A stretch of DNA of 64,000 nucleotides from Tsukamurella sp. M9C (lineage in GTDB: Bacteria; Actinomycetota; Actinomycetes; Mycobacteriales; Mycobacteriaceae). How positions within the stretch are numbered: position 1 is the stretch's first letter; every line of letters begins with the position of its first letter. Below are positions 45,426 through 53,712 of this stretch, piece after piece. The position numbers and the translations under genes were made by a program. The notes below the pieces were generated by a model. The model was not told the origin of the DNA, searched no databases, and was given only the letters and a program-made list of their open reading frames with translations. The stretch is taken from positions 1 to 64,000 of the forward strand of contig NZ_JAIULG010000007.1 of NCBI RefSeq assembly GCF_020169415.1. The letters are read 5' to 3'.

Positions 45426-47411
45426 ATGAACCGTCTCGGCGAGTCGACCAGCCCCTACCTGCGCCAGCACGCGGACAACCCCGTGCACTGGCAGGAGTGG
45501 AGCGAGGCCGCGCTGGCGGAGGCGGCGGAGCGGGATGTGCCCGTCCTGTTGTCCATCGGCTACGCCGCGTGCCACTGGTGCCACGTGATGGCGCACGAGT
45601 CCTTCGAGAACGAGGCCATCGCGGCGCAGATGAACGCCGGCTTCGTGTGCATCAAGGTCGACCGCGAGGAGCGCCCCGACCTCGACGCGATCTACATGAA
45701 CGCCACCGTCGCCATGACCGGCCAGGGCGGCTGGCCCATGACCTGCTTCCTCACCCCGTCCGGCGAGCCCTTCTACTGCGGCACCTACTACCCGCCGGAG
45801 CCTCGCAACGGGCAGGCGAGCTTCCCGCAGCTCCTCGAGGCCATCACCGACACCTGGCGCGACCGGCGCGACGAGGTGAGCCGCGTCTCCGGGCAGGTGG
45901 CCGCGCACCTGCGGCAGGCCTCCGCCGGCCTGCCCGACGGTGCCGCCCCCTCCGCCGAGGACCTGGCCGGGGCGGTGCGCGCGATCTGCGCCGACGAGGA
46001 CCCGTCGGGCGGCTTCGGCCGCGCGCCGAAGTTCCCGCCGTCGGCCACCGTCGAGGCCCTGCTGCGGCACCACGAGCGCACCGGGGACCCGGCCTCCTAC
46101 GGCGTCGCCGTGCGGTGCGCCGAGGCGATGGCCCGCGGCGGCATCTACGACCAGCTCGCCGGCGGCTTCGCCCGCTACGCCGTGGACGCCGACTGGGTGG
46201 TGCCGCATTTCGAGAAGATGTTGTACGACAACGCCCTTCTGCTCCGCTTCTACGCCCACCTCGGGCGCCGCACCGGCTCACCCCTGGCGCTGCGGGTGGC
46301 CGACGAGACCGCCGACTTCCTGATCCGCGACCTCGGCGTCGACGGTGGCGGGCTCGCCTCCTCGCTCGACGCGGACACCGTCGTCGACGGGCACGGCGTC
46401 GAGGGCGCCACCTACGTGTGGACGCCGGCGCAGCTCGTCGAGGTGCTCGGCGAAGCCGACGGCGCCTGGGCCGCCGAGGTTTTCGCGGTCACCGCGGGCG
46501 GCACCTTCGAGCACGGAACGTCCACGCTGCAGCTGCAGGGCGAGCCCGACCCGGTGCGCCTCGCCGACGTGCGACGCCGGCTCTACGACGTCCGGGCACG
46601 GCGCCCGCAGCCCGGCCGCGACGACAAGGTGGTCACCGTCTGGAACGGCCTCGCGATCACCGCGCTGGCGGAGGCCGGCCGGGTCGACGAGGCCGCGTCC
46701 GTCGCGCGCTACGTCCTCGGAACCCATTGGGACGGTGCGCGACTGCGCCGCAGCTCACTCGGCGGCGCGGTCGGCGAAGCCGACGGCATGCTGGAGGACT
46801 ACGCCGCCCTCGTCACCGGCCTGCTCGCGCTGGCGCAGCACGCGGGCGCCGCCGACACGGACGAGTCGCATTGGGCCGCAGCGGCAGCCGCGATCCTCGA
46901 CGCCGCGATCGTGCGCTTCGCCGACCCCGCGGCGGACGGGAGCTGGTACGACGCACCGTCGGACGGCGAGACGCTGTTGACCCGCCCGCGCGACCCCGCG
47001 GACGGCGCCACCCCCGCCGGCGCGAGCATCGTCGCCGAGGCCCTCACCTACGCCGAGGCGCTGCTCGGGGAGCGCTACGCCCCGCTCGCCGCCGCCACCC
47101 GGGCCCGCTCCGGGGAGCTGATCCGCCGGGTGCCGCGCGGGGCGGGGCACCACCTCGCCGTCGCCGAGCAGGCCGCGGCGGGGCTCCAGATCGCCGTCGC
47201 CGACGGGACGGGCGCCGCCGCCCTGGTGGCGGAGGCGCGCCGCCTCGCCCCAGGCGGCGCGGTAGTCATTGCCGGAGCTAAGGATTCGCATCCGCTGCTG
47301 GAGGGGCGCGGCCCCGTCGACGGTCGGGCGGCGGCGTACGTCTGCCACGGCACCGTCTGCTCCCTGCCGGTCACCGACGGTGAGACGCTCGCCACAGAGA
47401 TCGCGCGATAG
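45426..47411 (+). CDS. Thioredoxin-domain protein of the YyaL/spermatogenesis-associated-20 family
   Basis: A 661-residue protein. Residues 1-165 form the DUF255 thioredoxin-like domain, beginning LGESTSPYLRQHADNPVHW, with the active-site-like AACHWCHVM (about residue 49) and DREERPDLDAIYMN. The rest is an (alpha/alpha)6 barrel of the cellulase/mannose-isomerase type (GGIYDQLAGGFARYAVDADW, VPHFEKMLYDNALLL). Its biochemical role is not settled. The same gene follows mca in mycobacteria. ATG 45426 is the best match; ATGs at 45414, 45417 and 45369 are possible. Confidence 0.9.
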   Translation: MNRLGESTSPYLRQHADNPVHWQEWSEAALAEAAERDVPVLLSIGYAACHWCHVMAHESFENEAIAAQMNAGFVCIKVDREERPDLDAIYMNATVAMTGQGGWPMTCFLTPSGEPFYCGTYYPPEPRNGQASFPQLLEAITDTWRDRRDEVSRVSGQVAAHLRQASAGLPDGAAPSAEDLAGAVRAICADEDPSGGFGRAPKFPPSATVEALLRHHERTGDPASYGVAVRCAEAMARGGIYDQLAGGFARYAVDADWVVPHFEKMLYDNALLLRFYAHLGRRTGSPLALRVADETADFLIRDLGVDGGGLASSLDADTVVDGHGVEGATYVWTPAQLVEVLGEADGAWAAEVFAVTAGGTFEHGTSTLQLQGEPDPVRLADVRRRLYDVRARRPQPGRDDKVVTVWNGLAITALAEAGRVDEAASVARYVLGTHWDGARLRRSSLGGAVGEADGMLEDYAALVTGLLALAQHAGAADTDESHWAAAAAAILDAAIVRFADPAADGSWYDAPSDGETLLTRPRDPADGATPAGASIVAEALTYAEALLGERYAPLAAATRARSGELIRRVPRGAGHHLAVAEQAAAGLQIAVADGTGAAALVAEARRLAPGGAVVIAGAKDSHPLLEGRGPVDGRAAAYVCHGTVCSLPVTDGETLATEIAR

Positions 47412-47435
47412 CTGTGCTATGTTCGGCTCGTGGGT

Positions 47436-47504
47436 ATGAACGCGTATTGGCGCTTTACCGAGGCTCCGGGTGGAGCCGGCGGTGATGCGCGCATGCGCGG
47501 ATAA
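47436..47504 (+). CDS. Aromatic leader peptide upstream of DAHP synthase
   Basis: A 22-codon frame starting MNAYWRFTEAPGGAGG places Tyr, Trp, Arg and Phe codons at positions 4-7 (47445-47456). It ends TAA at 47504, 27 bp before an intrinsic terminator and 100 bp before the DAHP synthase ATG. A TGCTATGTT extended -10 (47416-47424) would start RNA just before its ATG. This layout is that of ribosome-mediated attenuation: starvation for any of the three aromatic amino acids would stall the ribosome. Known trp and aro leaders in corynebacteria support the idea. Confidence 0.75.
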   Translation: MNAYWRFTEAPGGAGGDARMRG

Positions 47505-47531
47505 TCCCGACCGTACGAACCCGGAGCCGAA

Positions 47532-47560
47532 GGCAGCGAGATCACTCGCTGCCTTTTTCT
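47532..47560 (+). terminator. Attenuator (intrinsic terminator) before DAHP synthase
   Basis: GGCAGCGAG (47532-47540) pairs perfectly with CTCGCTGCC (47545-47553), loop ATCA, followed by TTTTTCT. It is one of the few real T-run terminators in the window. Competing pairs exist upstream: GGCTCC/GGAGCC (47462-47467/47472-47477), GGCTCCGGG/CCCGGAGCC (47462-47470/47520-47528) and GCC..CGG with CCG..GGC (47475-47482/47527-47534), the last invading the terminator base. Confidence 0.85.
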
Positions 47561-47604
47561 ATGGCACCGGAAGGGATCTGGTGCCGCCACCAGGAAGGTT
47601 TCTC

Positions 47605-48663
47605 ATGACCATCGAACTCGATACACCGGCGTCGACATCGAACCGTCGGGTTTCGGCGTTCCACGCGATCCCCTCGCCCGCGCAGCTGCGCGACGAGCTG
47701 CCGCTCGCACCCCGTCTGGCCGCGCAGGTCGAGGCCGATCGCGCCGCGGTCGCCGACGTCATCGCGGGCCGTGACCAGCGGCTCCTCGTCGTGGTCGGCC
47801 CCTGCTCCGTGCACGACCCCGAGGCCGCGCTCGACTACGCCCGCCGGCTCAAGCCGATCGCGGACGAGCTGGCCGACGAGTTGCTCGTCGTGATGCGCGT
47901 GTACTTCGAGAAGCCGCGCACCACCGTCGGGTGGAAAGGCCTCATCAACGACCCCGGCATGGACGAGAGCTACGACGTGCCCCGCGGCCTGCGCACCGCC
48001 CGGCAGCTGCTGCTCGACATCCTGGAGATCGGCCTGCCCGTGGGCTGCGAGTTCCTCGAGCCGACCAGCCCGCAGTACATCGCCGACACCGTCGCCTGGG
48101 GCGCGATCGGCGCTCGTACCACGGAGTCGCAGGTGCACCGCCAGCTCGCGTCCGGGCTGTCGATGCCGATCGGCTTCAAGAACGCCACCGACGGAAACGT
48201 CTCCGTCGCGATCGACGGGGTGCAGGCGGCCGCCGCCCGGCACGTCTTCTTCGGCACCGATGACGAGGGCGCCGCCGCCGTGGTCGAGACCGTCGGCAAC
48301 GACAACTGCCACGTCATCCTGCGCGGCGGCCGCGGTGGGCCGAACTTCGACGCCGCCTCCGTCTCCGCCGCCGTCGGCGCGCTGGAGAAGGCCGGCCTCG
48401 CCCCGTCGGTGATGGTGGACTGCTCGCACGCCAACTCGGGCAAGGACCACGTCCGTCAGGCCGAGGTCGCGCGCGAGATCGCAGGCCGCCTCGCCGCGGG
48501 GGAGAAGGGGATCTCCGGCGTGATGCTCGAGTCCTTCCTCGTCGCCGGCGCGCAGCAGCCCGGCCCCGGCCCGCTGGTCTACGGCCAGTCCGTCACCGAC
48601 AAGTGCATGGACTTCGCCACCTCCGATTCGGTGCTACACGACCTCGCCGCCGCGCTGCGCTGA
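47605..48663 (+). CDS. aroF: 3-deoxy-7-phosphoheptulonate (DAHP) synthase, type I
   Basis: A 352-residue enzyme of the AroF/AroG/AroH family, condensing phosphoenolpyruvate and erythrose-4-phosphate as the first step of aromatic amino-acid synthesis. Landmarks: VVVGPCSVHDPEAALDYARR, MRVYFEKPRTTVGWKGLIND, GARTTESQVHRQLASGLSMP, NATDGNV and DCSHANSGKD. Metal ligands Cys, His, Glu and Asp of the family are in place. AGGAAGG is 6 bp before the ATG. Expression is probably controlled by the aromatic leader peptide and attenuator upstream. Isozyme specificity cannot be told. Confidence 0.95.
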   Translation: MTIELDTPASTSNRRVSAFHAIPSPAQLRDELPLAPRLAAQVEADRAAVADVIAGRDQRLLVVVGPCSVHDPEAALDYARRLKPIADELADELLVVMRVYFEKPRTTVGWKGLINDPGMDESYDVPRGLRTARQLLLDILEIGLPVGCEFLEPTSPQYIADTVAWGAIGARTTESQVHRQLASGLSMPIGFKNATDGNVSVAIDGVQAAAARHVFFGTDDEGAAAVVETVGNDNCHVILRGGRGGPNFDAASVSAAVGALEKAGLAPSVMVDCSHANSGKDHVRQAEVAREIAGRLAAGEKGISGVMLESFLVAGAQQPGPGPLVYGQSVTDKCMDFATSDSVLHDLAAALR

Positions 48664-48669
48664 GGGGAT

Positions 48670-48747
48670 GGCTCACGAATTCGCGTTCTAGCGCGGTACG
48701 CGTGCGCCAGAGCAGGTGTACCTGCGCAGACCCCGAAATCGTGAGCC
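48670..48747. repeat. Imperfect inverted repeat with nested palindromes
   Basis: GGCTCACGAATTCG (48670-48683) and CGAAATCGTGAGCC (48734-48747) are inverted copies with one mismatch in 14, separated by 50 bp. Inside are GCAGGT-GT-ACCTGC (48712-48725) and a GCGC-rich dyad. It lies directly after the aroF stop. It may be a large terminator or the remains of a small mobile element; no transposase or target duplication was seen. The remaining gap to 48884 shows no gene. Confidence 0.5.
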
Positions 48748-48884
48748 GTTGGAACGGCGTTGCACGCTGCTCGCGGTGGTCGTATCGTGGAGATGTAGCC
48801 GCCCCATCGCGGTGGGGTTGGAAGTGAGCCGCAGGATTACTCGCCGTATGGTGAGGCCTGCGGCTCGCGCATGTGATGCCGTGC

Positions 48885-49436
48885 TCAGATCACGTGCACC
48901 TCGACGGAGCCACCCAGACGAGTCAGGTGTTTCGGCTGGCCGATGCGGCTCTGAACGATCGCGCCACAAACTGCGTCTGCCACCCAGAGTGCGGGCTCGT
49001 CTCGTCCGACCACGTGACTGATCCGCAGATTGGACTCGATTGCCCGGCGTGATCGCAGTAGCTGCAGCGTCGCGATGTCGCTGGCGTCCAGATTCGCCCG
49101 TGATTCGAAGGTCATCGCTGCGCACGGCATCGCGGCGAGATGTGGGAGCAGGAACTCCAAGCACTTTCGGCGGTGTCGTCGATCGGTCGCCCCGATCTCT
49201 TCATGGACGACGCAGAAGGCTGCGACGGGCAGCGATGCCACAACCTCGACCAGCTCCGATCGGCGAGCTGCGTCCCGGGAGTACCAATGGACCTTGTCCT
49301 CGTTGCCCTGCTGTTCCAGCATCGTGGATCGAACGACGGGCAGATCGGCCTCTTCGATCAACGCCGCGGCGAGCAGGTACGCGCCCGGATCAAGGTCGGG
49401 CCTGGACCCGCTCTCGTCTCCCCACGCAGTGAGCAC
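48885..49436 (-). CDS. DUF3800 family protein
   Basis: A 183-residue protein of the DUF3800 family, which has an RNase H-like appearance. The start LTAWGDESGSRPDLDPG carries the conserved Asp-Glu-Ser, and KVHWYSRDAARRSELVEVV, CAAMTFESRANLD and VADAVCGAIVQ follow. Function is unknown; members occur in defence islands and mobile DNA. GTG 49436 is the most plausible start. Local GC is lower than in the flanks (48700-49440), compatible with transfer. Confidence 0.7.
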   Translation of the reverse strand: MLTAWGDESGSRPDLDPGAYLLAAALIEEADLPVVRSTMLEQQGNEDKVHWYSRDAARRSELVEVVASLPVAAFCVVHEEIGATDRRHRRKCLEFLLPHLAAMPCAAMTFESRANLDASDIATLQLLRSRRAIESNLRISHVVGRDEPALWVADAVCGAIVQSRIGQPKHLTRLGGSVEVHVI

Positions 49437-49494
49437 TCTCGGACGATAGCGGGCGGATCCGACAGGAAACCGGGGCCGAAGTAGATTGAATCCC

Positions 49495-50028
49495 GTGGCG
49501 ATCACACCGGACACCAAGGACTGGACGTGGGTCATCGAGCGGGCCTGCCCGGCCTGCGGATTCGACCCGTCGACGGTCCGTCGCGAGGACGTCGCCGATC
49601 GCATCGCGCGGTCGGCCGTCGGCTGGGACGCCGCGCTGGCGCGGCCCGATGCGCGGGTCCGGCCCGACGAGCAGACCTGGTCGGTGCTCGAATACGGCTG
49701 CCACCTGCGCGACGTGCACCTCATCATGCGCGAACGGCTGAACCTCATGCTCGCCCGCGACGGCGCGACCTTCGCGAACTGGGATCAGGACGTGACCGCG
49801 GTCGAGGACGAGTACGACACCCAGGACCCGAGCACCGTCGCCGACGAGCTCGCGGACGCGGCGGCGGCGTTCGCGCAGGCCTACGCCACCGTCGGCGAGG
49901 AGGACTGGGCGCGGACGGGCCTGCGCTCCAACGGCTCCGCGTTCACCGTCGAGTCCTTCGCCGTCTACGCCCTGCACGACCTGGAACACCACCGCATCGA
50001 CGTGGGAATGGAGAACACGCATGGCTGA
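49495..50028 (+). CDS. DinB-superfamily protein (mycothiol-dependent enzyme fold)
   Basis: A 177-residue four-helix-bundle protein. The three metal histidines of DinB proteins are likely in EYGCHLRDVHLIM (about residues 70-80) and ALHDLEHHRIDVG (about 160-172). DinB folds include thiol-dependent transferases using mycothiol or bacillithiol, plausible in this organism. A TAGATT box at 49482-49487 seven bases before the GTG suggests a leaderless mRNA. It overlaps the next SDR gene by 8 bp. Confidence 0.78.
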   Translation: MAITPDTKDWTWVIERACPACGFDPSTVRREDVADRIARSAVGWDAALARPDARVRPDEQTWSVLEYGCHLRDVHLIMRERLNLMLARDGATFANWDQDVTAVEDEYDTQDPSTVADELADAAAAFAQAYATVGEEDWARTGLRSNGSAFTVESFAVYALHDLEHHRIDVGMENTHG

Positions 50029-50776
50029 AATCGCCGTCGTCACCGGAGCGAGCAGCGGGATCGGGGCCGCCACCGCGCGGCACCTGGTGCGCGCGGGGTT
50101 CGACGTGGTGATCGGAGCCCGTCGCGTGGAGCGGCTGGAAGACCTCAAGCGGCAGCTCGAGGCCGAGTACCCCGAGCGGATCGTCACCGCGCTGCCACTC
50201 GACGTCTCCGACGTGGACTCGGTGAAGACCTTCACCGACGCGATCGAGAAGGTCGACGTGCTGGTCAACAACGCCGGCGGCGCGCTCGGCGTCGACCGGA
50301 TCGAGACCGCCGACGAGGCCGACTGGTCCCGCATGTACGACATCAACGTCCTGTCGATCCTGCGCGTCACCCAGGCGCTGCTGCCCAAACTGCGGGCGTC
50401 GCCGGCCGCGAGCGTCGTGACCATCGGGTCCGTCGCCGCGCTCGAGGCCTACGAGACCGGCGCCGGCTACAACGCCGCCAAGCACGGCGCCCGCGCGGTG
50501 ACCCGCGTGCTGCGCCTGGAGCTCAAGGGCGAGCCGATCCGCGTCATCGAGATCGATCCCGGCCTCGTGGAGACCGAGTTCTCCGTGGTCCGGCTCGGCG
50601 GCGACCGGGCCGCGGCCGACAAGATCTACGAGGGCGTCGACAACCTCACGGCCGACGACATCGCCGACGCCGTGACCTGGACCGTCACCCGCCCGCCGCA
50701 CGTGAACATCGACTCGATCCAGATCATGCCCCGGGACCAAGTAGCCGCTCGCAATGTGCACCGGAGGAACGTCTGA
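50021..50776 (+). CDS. Short-chain dehydrogenase/reductase (YdfG-like)
   Basis: A 251-residue NAD(P)-dependent oxidoreductase. VVTGASSGIGAAT (about residues 5-17), ARRVER after strand 2 (NADP preference), DVSDVDS, NNAGGALG and the catalytic Ser/Tyr/Lys in TIGSVAALEAYETGAGYNAAK are all present. The C-terminal HVNIDSIQIMPRDQ is typical of the YdfG/3-hydroxy-acid dehydrogenase group. The end (DQVAARNVHR) has a near copy 59 bp downstream. Confidence 0.92.
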   Translation: MAEIAVVTGASSGIGAATARHLVRAGFDVVIGARRVERLEDLKRQLEAEYPERIVTALPLDVSDVDSVKTFTDAIEKVDVLVNNAGGALGVDRIETADEADWSRMYDINVLSILRVTQALLPKLRASPAASVVTIGSVAALEAYETGAGYNAAKHGARAVTRVLRLELKGEPIRVIEIDPGLVETEFSVVRLGGDRAAADKIYEGVDNLTADDIADAVTWTVTRPPHVNIDSIQIMPRDQVAARNVHRRNV

Positions 50777-50822
50777 GCCACCCCGATGCCTCCCGACAGA
50801 TAGCCGCCCGCAACGTGCACCG
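50742..50822 (+). repeat. Tandem copy of the SDR gene's 3' end
   Basis: TAGCCGCTCGCAATGTGCAC (50742-50761) recurs as TAGCCGCCCGCAACGTGCAC (50801-50820), 18 of 20 identical, after a 59-bp shift. In the copy, one frame reads RQIAARNVHRT then stop, matching QVAARNVHRR of the gene. It sits between the SDR stop and the ABC operon and is untranslated unless read through. Confidence 0.7.
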
Positions 50823-50847
50823 CACCTAACGATCACCACGATTCGAA

Positions 50848-50865
50848 CGGTTCCGATGCGAACCG
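50848..50865. promoter_or_regulatory. Inverted repeat upstream of the ABC transporter operon
   Basis: CGGTTC-CGATGC-GAACCG is a perfect 6-bp dyad 54 bp before the permease ATG. It could be an operator for the sulfonate-type transporter or a leader hairpin; the regulator is not in the window. Confidence 0.45.
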
Positions 50866-50919
50866 CGGCCTGACAGAGTTTCCTGTTCGTGTGCCCACTG
50901 GGGCGCCGGAGAGGAATTC

Positions 50920-51780
50920 ATGGCCGGGGAGCCCCCGCTACTGAGGGTCAAGAACGCCGTCATCGAACCGCTGCCGCTGGCGGTCAGGTCGTGGCTCGTC
51001 CGCATCATCGCGCTGCTCGTCTTCGTCGCCGCCTGGTGGCTGGTGAGCGGGCTGCGCCTGATCGACGAGACCTTCCTGCCCACGCCGAAGGCCGTCTGGG
51101 ACGCCGCGGTGCGCGCGAGCACGTGGCACCAGGTGGCGCCGGGCGTGCCGCGCGAGGTGCTCGGCGAACAGAACTACTTCCTCTGGGAGCACCTGGTCGC
51201 CAGCCTGCAGCGGATCTTCGCCGGCGTCGGCGCCGCGATCATCATCGGCCCGCTGCTCGGCTTCGCCATGGGCACCTCGAAGACGATCAACACGATCATC
51301 GAGCCCTACCTGAACTTCCTGCGCGCGCTGCCGCCACTGGGCTACATCGGCCTGCTCATCGTGTGGTTCGGCATCGGCGACACGTCGAAGATCTGGCTGC
51401 TCTTCCTGGCCGCCTTCCCCGCGATCGCGATCTCCACCGTCAACGGCGTGCAGGGCGTGAGCATCGATCAGATCAACGCCGCCCGCGCGCTCGGCGCGAA
51501 CCGGCTGCAGACCATCCGCGGCGTCATCGTCCCGGCGACGCTGCCCGAGGTCATCAACGGCATCCGCATCGCCGTCGGCTTCGCGTGGACCACCGTCGTC
51601 GCGGCCGAGCTCAACAACGGCATCCCCGGCATCGGCGGCCTCGCCTACCTCGCCGGCCAGCAGCTCAACACCCCGCTGACGATCGCCTGCATCATCGTCA
51701 TCGGCGTCACCGCGCTGCTGCTGGACTCGCTCATCAAGTGGATCGGCCTGCTGGCCGTCCCGTGGAAGGGGAAGGCATGA
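50920..51780 (+). CDS. ABC transporter permease (taurine/sulfonate/nitrate type)
   Basis: A 286-residue inner-membrane permease with about six helices. The EAA-type loop GANRLQTIRGVIVPATLPEV (about residues 190-209) contacts the ATPase; the block LPPLGYIGLLIVWFGIG and GIGGLAYLAGQQLNTP are typical of SsuC/TauC/NrtB. The ATG follows GAGGAATTC. First gene of a permease-binding protein-ATPase operon; the stop overlaps the next ATG (ATGA). Confidence 0.92.
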   Translation: MAGEPPLLRVKNAVIEPLPLAVRSWLVRIIALLVFVAAWWLVSGLRLIDETFLPTPKAVWDAAVRASTWHQVAPGVPREVLGEQNYFLWEHLVASLQRIFAGVGAAIIIGPLLGFAMGTSKTINTIIEPYLNFLRALPPLGYIGLLIVWFGIGDTSKIWLLFLAAFPAIAISTVNGVQGVSIDQINAARALGANRLQTIRGVIVPATLPEVINGIRIAVGFAWTTVVAAELNNGIPGIGGLAYLAGQQLNTPLTIACIIVIGVTALLLDSLIKWIGLLAVPWKGKA

Positions 51781-52835
51781 ACCGCCTGAAGCGCCTCGCG
51801 CGCACGGCGCTCGTGGTCGGCACCGTCGGCCTCACCCTGACCGGCTGCATCGTCGAATCCGGCCGCGCCGAACAGTCCCGCTCCATCGGCGGGACCACGG
51901 CGTGCCCCGTCGACCCGGACCCGACGGTGACGGGCACCGTCCGGATCGGCTGGCAGGAGATCCCGAACGGCGACCTCGTCGTCAAGGACACCGGCCTGCT
52001 CAAGACCTGCCTGCCCAACGTGAACGTCGTGTGGAGCAAGTTCGCCTCCGGCGGCGACGTGATCCAGGCGTTCGGCGCCAACAGCCTCGACGTCGGCCTG
52101 CTCGGCAGCGCGCCCGCCGCGAAGGCGCTCAGCGCGCCGCTGAACATCGACATGAAGGTCATCTGGATCCAGGACCGGATCGGGGCCGCGGAGTCGCTCG
52201 TCGCCCGCGGCGACGGCATCAAGACCGTCGCCGACCTCAAGGGCAAGCGCATCGCCGTGCCCTTCGCGTCGACCGCGCACTACAGCCTGCTCACCGCCCT
52301 GGACAAGGCGGGCGTCACCGACGCGCAGGTCATCAACCTGGCCCCGGACGCCATCCGCGGCGCGTGGGGCGGCGGGCAGATCGACGCCACGTACATCTGG
52401 GAGCCGACGCTGAGCCAGCTCAAGGGCACCGTGCTCACCACGAGCGCCCAGGTCGCCGAGCAGGGCGCGCCGACCTACGATCTCGAGGGCGCCCGCGGCG
52501 ACTTCGTGAAGAACAACCCGGCCTTCCTCAAGATCTGGACCGCCGCGCAGGGCTGGGCGGCGAACCTGCTGAACACCGATCCGAACAAGGCGGCCGAGCA
52601 CATCGCGGGCCAGCTCGGCGTGCCGCTGGACCAGGTCCTCACGCAGATCAAGGGCTACGCCTACTTCGACGCGAAGACGCAGGGCGGCCCCGACCATCTC
52701 GGCGGGCAGCTCGGCGCCGACATCCGCCGGACCGCCGAGTTCCTGCTCCAGCAGGGCCAGGTCCAGGGCGTCGCTCCGGCGCAGCACTACACCGACGGCG
52801 TCTACGCCGCCGCCGCACAGGGGGTTTCCAAGTGA
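51777..52835 (+). CDS. ABC substrate-binding lipoprotein (taurine/sulfonate type)
   Basis: A 352-residue lipoprotein. The signal ends in a lipobox LTLTGC (Cys about residue 24). The mature part has the NMT1/SsuA-like fold: VRIGWQEIPNGDLVVKDTGL, GSAPAAKALSAP, DLKGKRIAVPFASTAHYSL, and GQIDATYIWEPTLSQLK. The TauA/SsuA class binds taurine, alkanesulfonates or related anions; the ligand here is not decided. No sulfonate monooxygenase gene is adjacent. Confidence 0.9.
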   Translation: MNRLKRLARTALVVGTVGLTLTGCIVESGRAEQSRSIGGTTACPVDPDPTVTGTVRIGWQEIPNGDLVVKDTGLLKTCLPNVNVVWSKFASGGDVIQAFGANSLDVGLLGSAPAAKALSAPLNIDMKVIWIQDRIGAAESLVARGDGIKTVADLKGKRIAVPFASTAHYSLLTALDKAGVTDAQVINLAPDAIRGAWGGGQIDATYIWEPTLSQLKGTVLTTSAQVAEQGAPTYDLEGARGDFVKNNPAFLKIWTAAQGWAANLLNTDPNKAAEHIAGQLGVPLDQVLTQIKGYAYFDAKTQGGPDHLGGQLGADIRRTAEFLLQQGQVQGVAPAQHYTDGVYAAAAQGVSK

Positions 52836-53617
52836 CCGGGACCGAACGCGTCGAGCTGACGGGGGTCGGCAAGACCTACGACACCGCGAGCGGGCAGACC
52901 ATCGCGCTGCAGCCGACGGACCTCACGATCGAGCCGGGCGAGTTCGTCTCCATCGTCGGCCCTTCGGGCTGCGGCAAGACGACGCTGCTGCGGCTCGTCG
53001 CCGGCTTCGAGGACCCGACCGAGGGCGTCGTCGAGGTCGGCGGCGCGCGGGTGACGGCACCGTCGGCCGACCGGGGCGTGGTCTTCCAGGCCCCCACCCT
53101 GTACCCCTGGCTGACGGTGCGCGGCAACGTCGAGTTCGGGCCCAAGGTGAGTGGCGTGGGCAAGGCCGAGCGGCGTGAGCAGGCGCAGAAGCTGCTGGAC
53201 CTCGTGGGCCTCGGCGACTTCGGCGACAAGCGGCCCTACGAGCTCTCCGGCGGCATGCAGCAGCGCGCGCAGATCGCCCGCGTCCTGGTCAACGATCCCG
53301 CGATCGTGCTCATGGACGAGCCCTACGGCGCGCTCGACGCGCTGACCCGCGAGCGGCTGCAGGTGGACCTGCTCAAGATCTGGCGGGAGGCGGGCAAGAC
53401 CATCGTCTTCATCACCCACTCGGTGGAGGAGGCGGTGTTCCTGAGCACCCGCGTGCTGGTGATGAGCGCCCGCCCGGGACGCGTGGTGATCGACCGCAAG
53501 GTCGAGCTGCCGGGCGACGGGCCGGACACCGTGCGCGACCCGTCGGTCACCGCGACCGCCGAGTTCCAGGCTCTGCGGACAGAGCTGGCGGCCGCGATCT
53601 ACGCGGCGCACGACTGA
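52832..53617 (+). CDS. ABC transporter ATPase (TauB/SsuB type)
   Basis: A 261-residue ATPase powering the transporter. Walker A is GPSGCGKTTLL (about residues 43-53), the Q-loop follows in VVFQAPTLYPW, the signature is LSGGMQQRAQIAR, Walker B is IVLMDEPYGALDALTRE, and the switch His is in FITHSVEEAVFLS. GTG start overlaps the binding-protein stop by 4 bp. Typical of the taurine/sulfonate group. Confidence 0.95.
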   Translation: MTGTERVELTGVGKTYDTASGQTIALQPTDLTIEPGEFVSIVGPSGCGKTTLLRLVAGFEDPTEGVVEVGGARVTAPSADRGVVFQAPTLYPWLTVRGNVEFGPKVSGVGKAERREQAQKLLDLVGLGDFGDKRPYELSGGMQQRAQIARVLVNDPAIVLMDEPYGALDALTRERLQVDLLKIWREAGKTIVFITHSVEEAVFLSTRVLVMSARPGRVVIDRKVELPGDGPDTVRDPSVTATAEFQALRTELAAAIYAAHD

Positions 53618-53633
53618 CGCCGACCGTGCCGGG

Positions 53634-53660
53634 GACGGCACCCGCCCGGCGGGCGCCGTC
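53634..53660 (+). terminator. Hairpin after the ABC operon
   Basis: GACGGCACCCGC (53634-53645) pairs with GCGGGCGCCGTC (53649-53660), with one A-C mismatch and loop CCG. It follows the ATPase stop by 17 bp. There is no T run. Confidence 0.65.
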
Positions 53661-53712
53661 CACCGCGCGCGAATGAGGCTGGGTCTCAGGTTCCGGTTGT
53701 AGGGTTGCAGGC

